Source: JACXTP01 sp963789555 (GTDB lineage Archaea; Thermoplasmatota; Thermoplasmata; Methanomassiliicoccales; UBA472). Taken from it: a stretch of DNA of 64,000 nt. The translations under genes were made by a program, and so were the position numbers. The stretch is from positions 62,001 to 126,000 of the forward strand of contig CAWBKY010000001.1 in the NCBI GenBank assembly GCA_963789555.1, given 5' to 3'. This document shows positions 25,745 through 34,803 of this stretch, in pieces. The notes below the pieces were generated by a model. That model was given only the letters and a program-made list of their open reading frames with translations. It made no database searches and was not told the DNA's origin. Each line of letters begins with the position of its first letter. Position 1 is the first letter of the stretch.

Positions 25745-26335
25745 TCATCTCAATGGTTTTTCGAGACTCTGATAATATCTTGGACCCAGGATCCTGTCCT
25801 GCAACCTCGTGGCCAGCTCCTCGGTGGTGGCATAGAAGTCCGGAGGGAAGTTCTTCAAGATGTAGTCCTCATACTGCTTGTACACAAAGGCGTCCGCCTC
25901 CTCGCCAAGATGCTCCTCCATGAAGGGGAACACCGTCTCCTCCTCACGGTTGACATGGGCTTGCATGGTGCGGACCATCATTTCCGCGTCACGGTAGAAC
26001 GACTCCATGTCCTCACGCCGCACCTCCGCGACGATTTCCTTGGCCAGCAATCGGACTGCAGCGTGGTCTGCCACCAGCTCGTCCATGTCCTGCTGTTTCA
26101 TCGCCTTCAGCTCAACGGCCTTGGGGAAGAGGAAGCGCTCTTCCTTGGCATGGTGCATCTGGTCGATGAACCGGTCCAGGAACATGGCCATCTCCTTGAC
26201 GTCCTCCATATGTTCGTGCGCGCTCTTCTTCTTAACCACCACACCGAGTACGTCTATGACCTGCCGAACGAGACCGTGATCGTACTGGAGCAAAGTGACC
26301 GAGACCATCATATGGCGAAATAGCCAACTCATCAT
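25745..26335 (-). CDS. Hemerythrin HHE-domain protein
   Basis: This 196-residue helical protein carries hemerythrin-like metal ligands: YDHGLVRQV, then MHHAKEERFLFPKAVE, then DELVADHAAVR, and AHVNREEETVFPFMEEH. These His and Glu residues fit a di-iron, oxygen- or nitric-oxide-binding four-helix bundle. It resembles the stand-alone HHE proteins linked to oxidative or nitrosative stress. The start is among three close in-frame ATGs (26335, 26332, 26308). It is divergent from tldD, with an inverted repeat between the two promoters. Confidence 0.9.
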   Translation of the reverse strand: MMSWLFRHMMVSVTLLQYDHGLVRQVIDVLGVVVKKKSAHEHMEDVKEMAMFLDRFIDQMHHAKEERFLFPKAVELKAMKQQDMDELVADHAAVRLLAKEIVAEVRREDMESFYRDAEMMVRTMQAHVNREEETVFPFMEEHLGEEADAFVYKQYEDYILKNFPPDFYATTEELATRLQDRILGPRYYQSLEKPLR

Positions 26336-26373
26336 GGATAATGGTTTGCAGGCTCTGAGCGCCGACTTTCAAA

Positions 26374-26387
26374 TTTACGTTCGTAAA
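26374..26387. promoter_or_regulatory. Operator-like inverted repeat between hemerythrin and tldD
   Basis: TTTACG and CGTAAA flank two bases (TT), directly beside the tldD TATA-like box (tttatag, 26390-26396). It is also near the AT-rich promoter of the divergent hemerythrin gene. A related half-site (TACGTTC) recurs near 26413. The position fits a shared repressor site; the regulator is unknown. Confidence 0.45.
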
Positions 26388-26449
26388 ATTTTATAGTTAA
26401 TATTATTAGGTGTACGTTCAACATTAATGGTGGTTAAGGGGAAGTCCGT

Positions 26450-27883
26450 ATGGAGGACCAGCTATGCTACTCGGTGATCCAAGCGCTGAAGGATGGTGCC
26501 ACTTACGCTGAGGCCAGGTTCCAGGTCGACGAGGGCGAGTCGATCCTGTTGAAGAATGGGGCGTTAGAGGTATCCTCCTTCGATGTTCGGCGGGGGATAT
26601 CCGTCCGGGTCATCGTCAATGGGGCGATGGGCTTCGCTGCCACCAACATTCTGACCAAGGGCAACCTTAATACCTTGGTGAAGCACGCCGTGCACCGGGC
26701 GCAAGCCTCATCGAGCATGCGAAGGAGCCCCATTGCCATGGCCCCAGCGGAGCTTTGCCAACAGGAGTTCGACCTAAGACCGCGCATCGGTTTCGACCAG
26801 GTGCCATTGGAATCCCGTATCGAATTGCTCATGGAGGCGGACGCCTGGGCGGTGGAGGCGGCTGGAAAACGTGGCATGACCCTCCCGGGCAGATACATCT
26901 CCTTGGACACATGGACCACCGAGAAGTACATCGTCTCCTCCGACGGGGCGGAGGTCAGGCTTCGGTCGCCCCGGGTGGGGATGGACCTGTTCCTCATGGC
27001 CAAGGACGGGGAGCGAACTGGACAGAGGAGCCTCCAGCTCGGGGAGACCGCTGGGTGGGAAGGGGTGGAAAGATGGGACCTGCCCGATCGTCTTTCCTAT
27101 GAGGCAACGCAGCTCACAAAGGTACTCAGCCAGGGGCGGGCGATGGGAACGGAGAGGTGCGATGTGGTGCTAGGACCGGAAGTGGTGGGCATCGTCTGTC
27201 ACGAGTCCAGCGGGCATCCGAGCGAAGCGGACAGGATGCTAGGTAGGGAGTCCGCCCAGGCAGGCGAGACGTTCCTGGACCGTCGATCGCTAGGACAGCC
27301 CATCGGTTCTGAGCATGTCAATGTGGTGGACGACCCTACTCTGCCCCGTTCCTTCGGTCATTACCAATGCGATGACGAGGGGGTGAGGGCGAGGAAGAGG
27401 TATCTCATTAGGAGGGGTAAGGTCGAAGCTCTATTGCACAATCGGGAGACGGCTCATGAGATGGGGACCAAGAGCAATGGTTCCTCTCGTTCGGTGGCCT
27501 TCAACCGGGAACCCATCGTGAGGATGTCCAATACCTACCTGGAACCGGGCGATCATTCCTTCGAGGAGCTCATCGAGGACGTAGGCGATGGCATTTACAT
27601 CAAGAACTTCATGGAATGGAACATAGACGACAGACGTTTCAACCAGAGGTATGTCGGTCTGGAAGCCCACCGCATCAGATCAGGACGCTTGGAGGGAATG
27701 GTGAGGAACCCTCGCATCGAGATGACCACCCCTGCCCTTTGGTCCGCGGTGGACGCAGTGGGGGATGACCTGAGCTTCACCGCCGCATATTGCGGGAAAG
27801 GGGACCCGGCCCAAGCTATCCCAGTATGGATGGGGGGCCCTCACCTGAGGCTGCGCGACGTGGTGGTGGTGGGCAGCGCATGA
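26450..27883 (+). CDS. tldD: TldD-family metalloprotease
   Basis: This 477-residue protein contains the TldD zinc motif HESSGH (HExxxH), near residue 250, in VGIVCHESSGHPSEAD. The conserved N-terminal segment AEARFQVDEGES and the C-terminal NTYLEPGDHSFEEL are present. TldD pairs with TldE (PmbA) to form a heterodimeric protease that in bacteria processes microcin B17 and the antitoxin CcdA. The tldE start overlaps its stop (ATGA). An AGGGGAA ribosome binding site precedes the ATG. The frame is intact. Confidence 0.95.
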   Translation: MEDQLCYSVIQALKDGATYAEARFQVDEGESILLKNGALEVSSFDVRRGISVRVIVNGAMGFAATNILTKGNLNTLVKHAVHRAQASSSMRRSPIAMAPAELCQQEFDLRPRIGFDQVPLESRIELLMEADAWAVEAAGKRGMTLPGRYISLDTWTTEKYIVSSDGAEVRLRSPRVGMDLFLMAKDGERTGQRSLQLGETAGWEGVERWDLPDRLSYEATQLTKVLSQGRAMGTERCDVVLGPEVVGIVCHESSGHPSEADRMLGRESAQAGETFLDRRSLGQPIGSEHVNVVDDPTLPRSFGHYQCDDEGVRARKRYLIRRGKVEALLHNRETAHEMGTKSNGSSRSVAFNREPIVRMSNTYLEPGDHSFEELIEDVGDGIYIKNFMEWNIDDRRFNQRYVGLEAHRIRSGRLEGMVRNPRIEMTTPALWSAVDAVGDDLSFTAAYCGKGDPAQAIPVWMGGPHLRLRDVVVVGSA

Positions 27884-29211
27884 AAGCGAACGAGGTCGCC
27901 TCCATCATTCTAAGTCGGTGCCGCAAAGGCGGGGCGAGCGACGTCGTGGTCCTGGTTTCGGAGAACGAAGAGACGATGGTGCGATTCAACAACAACGAGA
28001 TCTCGATCTGCAATGACATCAAGGAGGCCAATGCATTCATCTTTGTTTTCTGCCAGAAGCGGCGGGCCGGGACCAGCGTCGCTGACATGTCCAAGCGGTC
28101 CCTAGAGGCGGCCTCGGACCGACTGGTGGACGCGGCGAATCGCAGCCCTTCCAACGAACGATACGTGCCACTGCCCTCAGGACCATTCGCTTATGACCGA
28201 AGGCTGCTCCGCTCCAAGGAGGTGTCCCTGGACCCAAAGACCACCATCGGGTGGGTGAAGGAGGCGGTCCAGGCCGCTCTCCGGGCAGGGGCCAGCCGGG
28301 CGTCGGGCTCGCTGACCGCCAGGAACACGACCATCACCATGCGGACCACCGGCGAGGCCGATGGCGTGGCCAAGCGCTCGGGCATCGAATTGTCCCTCAG
28401 AGCCTTCGGTCAGGGAGTGGCGTCGGGACACGCGGTCTGCGTCGCCACTCGGGAGCAGGATTTCGATCCGAGGCTTACCGGGACCGAGGCAGGCGGCCTG
28501 GCCAAACTGGCGGCGAACCCGGTGGAGGGCGTTGCCGGGACATGCCCGGCCGTCCTAGGCACCATGGTCTTCGCCGACCTGGTCCAACAGGTGGGTCGCA
28601 TGGCATCGGCCTTCCACGTCGAAGCTGGGCTGTCCTTCCTATCTGGAAGGTTGGACCAACCCATCGGTTCGAAGGCCCTCACGTTGGTCGATGACGCCAC
28701 ACTCCCCGGGGCCCTGGGGGCCATGCCTTTCGATCACGAGGGGCTGCCCACCAAAAGGACGACCATAATCGCGGACGGAGTTTTGAGGAGCTATCTCCAT
28801 AACTCCTCCACCGCCGCTAAGGCTGGTGTGGAGAGCACCGCCAATGCCGGATTGATTGCCCCCCAACCCTTCAACCTGGTGGTGGAGCCTGGCCGTTTCA
28901 GCTTGGAGGACCTCATCGGGCAAGTGGAAGACGGGATATATGTCACCAATGACTGGTATCTGAGATACCAGGACTACGCCCGAGGCGATTTCTCCACCAT
29001 CCCCCGGGACGCCATGTTCGCCATCAAGGACGGTCAGATCGCTGGGTCTTTAAAGGGGCTGAGGATCAGCGACAACCTTCCTCGCATCCTTTCAAACCTG
29101 AGGGCCATGGGAAGGGAGCGTAGGTGGGTGAAGTGGTGGGAGGTGGGGACCCCCTCTTTAGTGCCTGCGGTAGTGGTCGACGATGTTCGGTTCACCAGGT
29201 CGAGCATGTAA
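27880..29211 (+). CDS. tldE: TldE/PmbA-family partner of TldD
   Basis: The ATG at 27880 overlaps the tldD stop. The 443-residue protein matches PmbA/TldE: an N-terminal GGASDVVVLVSENEE, a central GTCPAVLGTMVFADLV, and the C-terminal STANAGLIAPQPFNLVVEPG followed by LRYQDYARGDFS. It lacks the HExxxH zinc site, as expected of the non-catalytic half. A longer frame starting at 27790 is only an upstream extension inside tldD. The two form one operon. What the pair cleaves in archaea is unknown. Confidence 0.93.
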   Translation: MKANEVASIILSRCRKGGASDVVVLVSENEETMVRFNNNEISICNDIKEANAFIFVFCQKRRAGTSVADMSKRSLEAASDRLVDAANRSPSNERYVPLPSGPFAYDRRLLRSKEVSLDPKTTIGWVKEAVQAALRAGASRASGSLTARNTTITMRTTGEADGVAKRSGIELSLRAFGQGVASGHAVCVATREQDFDPRLTGTEAGGLAKLAANPVEGVAGTCPAVLGTMVFADLVQQVGRMASAFHVEAGLSFLSGRLDQPIGSKALTLVDDATLPGALGAMPFDHEGLPTKRTTIIADGVLRSYLHNSSTAAKAGVESTANAGLIAPQPFNLVVEPGRFSLEDLIGQVEDGIYVTNDWYLRYQDYARGDFSTIPRDAMFAIKDGQIAGSLKGLRISDNLPRILSNLRAMGRERRWVKWWEVGTPSLVPAVVVDDVRFTRSSM

Positions 29212-29227
29212 GGGTGTTCTGCCTCTT

Positions 29228-30043
29228 TCAACCCCTCGGGACCTGTAGCGCCTCCTCCATGCTTCCTGAACGGAATCCCTCCAGGTCCAAGGTGACGTAC
29301 GTGAAACCGATCTCTTTGAGTTCGTTCACGATCTCCTCTCGATGCAGCAAGACCTTACTTATGTCCAACAGACCCACCTCCAGACGGGCGATGTCATCGT
29401 GATGTCGCACCCGCAGCTGACCGATGCCGAGTGCCCGTATGCTGTCCTCCGCCTGTTCCACCTGTTTAAGCTTCCTTACGGTCAAGCGTTCCCCGAACGG
29501 GATCCGGGACGCCAGGCAGGCCGATGAGGGCCGGTCCGCGCTGGGCAGACCGAACAGCTGTGCCAGTTCCCTGACCTCCGCCTTGGTAATGCCAACCTCG
29601 GCCAATGGGCTACGGGTCCCGGACTCCTTCACCGCCCTCAACCCCTGGCGGCTGGTCAAGATATCATCTGCGTTGGTGCCGTCCACGACCTGTTCCAAAC
29701 CCCTTTCCTTAGCCAACTCATTGATGCGACCGAGTATGGACCTTTTGCAATGATAACAACGGTCCGGTTCGTTGGCGACCACCTTTTCGACGTCTAGGAC
29801 GTTGCATTCAATCTCCACAAGCTCTGTCCCGATGGCATGGGCGACGATCCGGGCCTGTTCCAGCTCCCAATGGGGGTATAACGGTGAGATGCCGATGAAC
29901 GCCACCACCCGGTCACGCAACGCCTCCTTGGCGGCATATAGGACCAGGCTGCTGTCCACCCCTCCTGAGAATGCCACCGCTACCCCATCGTAGGTGGCAA
30001 GGAACCGGACCAGCCCTTGGAATTTTGTCAATGGGTCGCTCAT
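29228..30043 (-). CDS. larE: LarE-like ATP-dependent sulfur transferase
   Basis: This protein of about 271 residues has the PP-loop AFSGGVDSSL, a CYHCKRSI motif, VVDGTNADD and SSACLASRIPFGE. The cysteine in SACLASR is the position that donates sulfur in sacrificial LarE enzymes. LarE converts the carboxylates of the pyridinium precursor to thiocarboxylates during synthesis of the nickel-pincer cofactor. The start at 30043 (MSDPLTKF) is preferred to upstream ATGs because of an AT-rich promoter patch about 40 bases before it. LarB is encoded 900 bases away on the other strand. Confidence 0.9.
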   Translation of the reverse strand: MSDPLTKFQGLVRFLATYDGVAVAFSGGVDSSLVLYAAKEALRDRVVAFIGISPLYPHWELEQARIVAHAIGTELVEIECNVLDVEKVVANEPDRCYHCKRSILGRINELAKERGLEQVVDGTNADDILTSRQGLRAVKESGTRSPLAEVGITKAEVRELAQLFGLPSADRPSSACLASRIPFGERLTVRKLKQVEQAEDSIRALGIGQLRVRHHDDIARLEVGLLDISKVLLHREEIVNELKEIGFTYVTLDLEGFRSGSMEEALQVPRG

Positions 30044-30122
30044 TGCATGGGTGCTATCCCCAGACGACATAATAGAATTATTTGACAACTTCTGGATGTT
30101 AACAATGTGTTCGTCCTTCAGT

Positions 30123-30132
30123 TATATTTAAA
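30123..30132 (+). promoter_or_regulatory. TATA box upstream of the HdeD-like gene
   Basis: The sequence tatatttaaa lies about 85 bases before the ATG at 30214, so the leader would be about 60 bases. A purine-rich GGGAGG ribosome binding site (about 30200-30206) supports a leadered transcript. Confidence 0.5.
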
Positions 30133-30213
30133 TAAGGTCATGACAAATCACATTGAAATTATCTCCCAGGACCTTTTAGGTGAGGGGGAGCAATTACCGT
30201 AGGGAGGAATTCA

Positions 30214-30819
30214 ATGGCAGATACTAAAGATGCTAAGAACAAAATGGACATGGTAAATCCTATGGCCGGTGTCAGCAAGCTAAGCTGGACGGTGGTCCTA
30301 GGGTTGGGGATAGGTCTATTGATCCTGGGGATCCTGATGATGGTCTACCCTGAGCCGACATTGACCATCGTCGTATGGCTGATCGGGGCGGTCGCGCTAT
30401 TCTTCGGAATATTCGCGGTCATTTCCTTCTTCACGGCAAAGGCTGAGGAGAAGAACCTTGGTTGGCTGATGCTCGGCCTGGTCGGCATCGCCTTCGGCAT
30501 CATCATACTGGTTTACCCTGATATGACCGTCAAGTTCCTGATGTTCCTCTGGGGCCTGTGGTTGATCATCACCGGTATCGTCATGCTGTTCGCGGGCTTG
30601 ATGGCCAAGGATATGAAGGACACCAGATGGTTGATGGTCATTGGCGGTATATTGTCATTGATCGTCGGATCGATCTTCGTCATCGAACCATACGATGGAG
30701 CGGTCGCCTTGGTCTGGGTCATCGGTCTGTTCACCGTAATATACGGGATAATCTTCGTTGTGCTGGGCATTCGCCTACATTCTGCTGAGAGCAAAGCACC
30801 CGTTCCGGCAAAGAAGTGA
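30214..30819 (+). CDS. HdeD / DUF308 membrane protein
   Basis: This 201-residue protein has six membrane helices in three similar pairs, each like LGIGLLILGILMMVYPE then a strongly hydrophobic second helix. The repeated MVYPE, LVYPD and VIEPY turns are the HdeD/DUF308 hallmark. HdeD in enteric bacteria contributes to acid resistance; in archaea the role is unknown. The frame is intact. It lies between larE (divergent) and larB (same strand, about 75 bases downstream). Confidence 0.88.
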   Translation: MADTKDAKNKMDMVNPMAGVSKLSWTVVLGLGIGLLILGILMMVYPEPTLTIVVWLIGAVALFFGIFAVISFFTAKAEEKNLGWLMLGLVGIAFGIIILVYPDMTVKFLMFLWGLWLIITGIVMLFAGLMAKDMKDTRWLMVIGGILSLIVGSIFVIEPYDGAVALVWVIGLFTVIYGIIFVVLGIRLHSAESKAPVPAKK

Positions 30820-30895
30820 CAAACCCGTTCCAAACCCCTTACATTCATTTCTTTTCGCAGCAATGCAAAAATAGACGTTCAGGGAATCATGCGCC

Positions 30896-31666
30896 ATGAA
30901 CGCGCGGGACGTCCTGGAACGTTTCAAACGAGGCGAGATCGACTTGGACAGGGCAGAGCAGTTGCTCAAGCTCGACTTCCTCGAGGTGATCGGGGACCAT
31001 ACCATCTTCGACCATGCCAGGGAAGCGCGTCGGGGCATACCGGAGATCATCTTCGGTGAAACGAAGAGCCCGCAGGTGGTGGCGGATATAGTGTCCCGTG
31101 TCCTCTCTGATCGGGATGTGATCCTGGTATCTCGGGCATCAAAGGAGCATCTAAAGGCGGTCAAGGCGGTCGTGGACGGTCATCATGTCCGTTATGAGGA
31201 AAGAGCCCGCATGATCGTGGTCGACAAGCACAAGGACCGCAAAAAACAGGGTATGGTGGGCATCCTCACCGCCGGGAGCTCAGACATCGGGGTGGCCGAG
31301 GAGGCCAAGGCTGTGGCCGAGGCGATGGGCTGCCAGGTCGTCTCATCCTATGACGTGGGGGTGGCCGCTCTACACCGGTTCATGGGCCCATTGATGAAGA
31401 TGATCGATGCGGGGGTGGACGTGCTGGTGGTGGTGGCGGGAATGGAAGGGGCCTTGCCCACGGTGGTCTCCGGGCTGACCGACGTCCCGGTCATAGGTGT
31501 TCCGACCTCGGTCGGATATGGCTATGGCGGAAAGGGGGAGGCGGCCCTCATGGGCATGTTGCAGACCTGTTCCCCCGGCCTCGTGGTGGTTAACATCGAC
31601 AACGGTGTGGCGGCGGGAGCGACGGCGGCATTGATCAGTCTCAGGTGCCGTAGGCATACCCAATGA
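30896..31666 (+). CDS. larB: LarB: pyridinium-3,5-biscarboxylate mononucleotide synthase
   Basis: This 256-residue protein matches LarB, whose C-terminal half is related to AIR carboxylase PurE. The landmarks are an N-terminal helical part (FKRGEIDLDRAEQLLKLDF), then GIPEIIFGE, GILTAGSSDIGVAEEA, VVAGMEGALPTVVSGL, and PVIGVPTSVGYGYGGKGEAAL. LarB carboxylates and hydrolyses nicotinic acid adenine dinucleotide to begin nickel-pincer cofactor synthesis. LarC, the nickel inserter, is not in this window. The call is secure. Confidence 0.93.
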   Translation: MNARDVLERFKRGEIDLDRAEQLLKLDFLEVIGDHTIFDHAREARRGIPEIIFGETKSPQVVADIVSRVLSDRDVILVSRASKEHLKAVKAVVDGHHVRYEERARMIVVDKHKDRKKQGMVGILTAGSSDIGVAEEAKAVAEAMGCQVVSSYDVGVAALHRFMGPLMKMIDAGVDVLVVVAGMEGALPTVVSGLTDVPVIGVPTSVGYGYGGKGEAALMGMLQTCSPGLVVVNIDNGVAAGATAALISLRCRRHTQ

Positions 31667-31708
31667 GGGGGCGTCCATCTGATCCCGCTTGACTATGAGA
31701 TACGTCCA

Positions 31709-32177
31709 TTGAGGGTCGACCACGTCGAGCAAGCGCAACGATTGGCGAAAGGGGTCTGGCAGGACGTCTTCCAGAAGGAGACCGGCATCAAGCTGGACTA
31801 CCCCCTCAAACCGGAGATGGTGCTCAGGACCTACATGACCATGGACCCGGGGGGCAGCCTGGCGGCCTGGTCTGGAGAGACGGATGGTCGGGGCCATCTA
31901 CGCCCATGCCTGGGGAAAGGCGGGATGGATCGGCCCCATGGAGGTGGACCCATCCTGGCAAGGGCGCGGTGTCGGGACCTCGTTGCTTCATGCCGCAGAG
32001 GGATATCTAAGGGAGGAGGGCTGCGAGACCATCGGTCTAGAGGCCATGACCGAACGGCGAGGGTCCGTCTCCTTCTACGAATCCAGAGGCTACCGTCCCG
32101 TCGGTGACGCCCCGTTCTTCGATAAGAGGCTGGACGACCCTCAGAGCATCGCTCCGTCCGTTTCCCATATAGAATAG
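31709..32177 (+). CDS. GNAT acetyltransferase (frameshifted)
   Basis: Two pieces join at about 31880: an N-terminal half (VDHVEQAQRLAKGVWQDVF) and a C-terminal half starting MVGAIYAHAW. Together they give the GNAT pattern with the acetyl-CoA loop PSWQGRGVGTSLL and the terminal VSFYESRGYRPV. The break fits one extra base before the second half. A TTG at 31709 is used as the start; a CTG at 31679 behind a purine-rich GAGGGGGC site would add ten residues. The substrate is unknown. It follows larB closely. Confidence 0.75.
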
Positions 32178-32238
32178 GAAGGACGTCCCATCCTGGTCCA
32201 GACCGATATCGGACCTCTGTCGATCGATCTCCCCGGGT

Positions 32239-32622
32239 TTGGACCTATCTCGTGAGGTCCAGGGGGCTATGGCCATCGGAAAGGTCCTGGTGGATGTCAG
32301 CGATTCCGGTTCCCTGAACGGTCTGGCGGTGCTGCATACCGAGGGGTCCAGGGACCTGGGCGGTCATCAACTGCGTCTCATGCTGGTGGACCCCGACTCC
32401 CGGGACAGGAACGAGGTTGGCGCGGCATTGCTGTCATCTTGTGAGGCATTGTCCCAACACGCGGGGGCGGGAAGGCTGTTCTTCACCACCACCATCGATG
32501 ATGCCCTCATTGACCTCTTGGTCTTGAGGAAGTACCGGATCTTGGGCACCAACGTCCGCCTTGTCAAGGGCAAGGGGGATATCCGCTGGTGGGACGGTAA
32601 CATCATATCCTGGACCGGTTGA
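32239..32622 (+). CDS. Degenerate GNAT-like domain protein
   Basis: This frame of about 127 residues has strands and helices in GNAT order (AIGKVLVDVS, then QLRLMLVDPDSRDRNEVGAALL, then LIDLLVLRKYRIL). The acetyl-CoA loop is replaced by DSRDRNEVG and does not fit the consensus. The N-terminus is unclear, since an upstream segment (GPLSIDLPG) in another frame from about 32200 may belong to it. It follows another GNAT gene, possibly as a diverged copy. The function is unknown. Confidence 0.5.
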   Translation: MDLSREVQGAMAIGKVLVDVSDSGSLNGLAVLHTEGSRDLGGHQLRLMLVDPDSRDRNEVGAALLSSCEALSQHAGAGRLFFTTTIDDALIDLLVLRKYRILGTNVRLVKGKGDIRWWDGNIISWTG

Positions 32623-32690
32623 ACCGCCAAGTTTCACGGTCCCCCTGGCAAGGTACAAATACTTAGCCGAGGTAGGAGAAAAGGGGCAGC

Positions 32691-33981
32691 ATGGGCTATA
32701 CAGGGATCGATCCGAGCATCAAGGACCTTTTTGGACCTCTAGAGCCAATGGAAGGTCCTCGGTCCAGCCCTTGCGTCCTATGCAAAGGGTCCAAGAACCT
32801 CTGCGGCAAGGACAAGTGCGCCTTGATGGTCAAATATTATGCCCGGTCCAGAACAGTGAAGATGCTGGACTCGGTGGACCTAGCTGGAAGCAGCCCACCC
32901 GGGGTATTCATCGGCCGCTATGGCTACCCCAAGGTGGAGGTGGGGCCGCTGGTCCCGCCCGAGTTCGGTGACACCTCGTCCATGGACACCCCGGAGACGT
33001 GGGTGGGGAAGTCGATCGAGGAGATAGTGGACTTCCGCTTCCGGCTGGTGAGGGGCAAGTTCCAGGTGGGGGTCAAGGAGTTCCAGAACGCCGGAAGGAT
33101 GATGGACTACACCAGGGACCTGGCGCTATGCGTCAACTCGGTGGACGTCGAGGCCAACTTCGCCAAGCGGCCCAGCGGCAAGATCGTCCTGGACGACGAG
33201 ATCCAGCCGTTCGGACCATCGGCCAAGCTCAACAGTTTCGATATTTCCAACCCCAAGTACGACCACAAGGTGGAGAAGGCCTTCTACGACACGGACCTGA
33301 AGGCGGTGGAGGCGGTGCGCAATTTGTACAAGGAGGGCGTGCTCATCTCCAAGATCCAGAAGGCTTTCAGCGTGGGGGCGTTCGGCATCGAGAGGAACCG
33401 CCGATTGGTGCCCACCCGTTGGAGCATAACCGCGGTCGACGACACCTTGGGGAAGCAGCTATTGAAGGTCACCAAGACCTATCCGACCATCGACGAATGG
33501 CGCGTCTACGACTGGGACCAACTGGACAACCGCTGGTCCGTCCTGCTCATGCCCACCTCCTGGAGGTACGAGCTGATCGAGGCCTGGTACCCAAATACCG
33601 CCTGGAACCCTCTGGGCAAGCAGATCGAGGTCATCTCCTCCCACGAGCTCTTCAATGGGCGCAAGGAGTATGCGGAGATCGGGGGTTGTTACTACGCCGC
33701 CCGACTGGCCGTGAACGAGCTCCTGATGAAGGAACGCCGGCAGGCAGGGGCGGTGATATTCCGGGAGGCGCACCCGGGCTACATCATGCCGGTCGGGGTC
33801 TGGAACGTTAGGGAGAACGTCAGGCGGGCCCTTGTCCAGAAGTGCAGCCGCTTCCCCTCGTTGAACGAGGCGTTGGTGCACATCTCCAAGCGGATGGACA
33901 TCCCCATCCGCCGCTGGATCTCGATCCAGCGAGGTGCTCAAGGATTACCTCAGGCAGCGGAGGATAGATGATTACGCGTGA
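32691..33981 (+). CDS. Nre-family DNA repair protein (C-terminal frameshift)
   Basis: This protein of about 430 residues matches the archaeal Nre family (DUF650/DUF651). A putative zinc motif is at the N-terminus (CVLCKGSKNLCGKDKC). Conserved segments include PPGVFIGRYGYPKVEVGP, VGVKEFQNAGRMMD, and SITAVDDTLGKQLL. Near 33918 the frame changes, and the natural end SSEVLKDYLRQRRIDDYA follows in the next frame, overlapping the next gene. Nre proteins act in repair of alkylation-type damage with PCNA. No obvious PCNA box remains at this C-terminus. Confidence 0.9.
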
Positions 33982-34803
33982 CCTGGACTTCTTCCTCGAC
34001 GATGGTCGGAAGGAGATGCCATGCGAGCGTTTCGGCCCAGGAGGTGCGGTGCAGGGTCGCCCTGCCCCTTTCCAACCTGCCAGGCCTGGACCTCGCCCTT
34101 AACCCTTATGTCGGTTGCGAGCATGGCTGCCTTTATTGCTTCGCCCCGGACGTGTTGAAGCGGGACCGGTCCGATTGGGCGACAAGGGTCGATTACCGGG
34201 CCAACCTACCAGTGGTGCTCAGCCGGGAGCTTAGGACCAAACGGGGCGTAATCGGCATCGGCACCGTCACCGACCCCTACCAACCTCTGGAAGGGGTGCT
34301 GCTCCTCACCAGGAAGTGCTTGATGGAGATCTCGCGGCACGACAACCCGATATCCATCTTGACAAAATCGGACCTGGTGCTGCGTGACCTGGAGCTCATC
34401 ATCGCCACCAGGAGGCCCGAGGTGGGCATCACCTTGACCTGCATGGACGAGGGTTTGGCCAAGAGGATCGAGCCCGGGGCGCCCTCCCCCCGACGGCGCA
34501 TCGCGGCGTTGGGCGAGCTGTCCCGGTCCGGGGTGAACAGTTATGTCATGATCGGCCCGGTCCTGCCTTTCCTGGAGGACCAAGACCTCATCCGCCATAT
34601 TGAAGGAGGTCAAAGCGGTCGGATGCGGACGGGTCATGGTAGACCGTCTCAGACCCCGGCCCGGACTGGAAGAGGCATTGCTGGCGGCGAAAGTGGTGAG
34701 GACTACCAGTTGCCTCACCGATTTCGCGCACATGGGGCGTCAGGCACGTTACATCAGGGACGAGTGCGTCCGATTGGGGCTGCGCTATGAGAGCGCATTC
34801 TGA
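33968..34803 (+). CDS. Radical SAM protein, SplB-like (frameshifted)
   Basis: The cluster motif CEHGCLYC (Cys-x3-Cys-x2-Cys) lies in LNPYVGCEHGCLYCFAPDV, with GIGTVTDPYQPLE and PISILTKSDL following. This pattern is typical of the SplB-like (COG1533) group that includes spore photoproduct lyase. The start MITRDLDFFLDDGRKEMP at 33968 overlaps the end of nre. Frame changes occur near 34040 and 34600, and the end (HMGRQARYIRDECV) is in a third segment. Co-translation with an Nre gene suggests a DNA-related role; this is inference. Confidence 0.85.
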
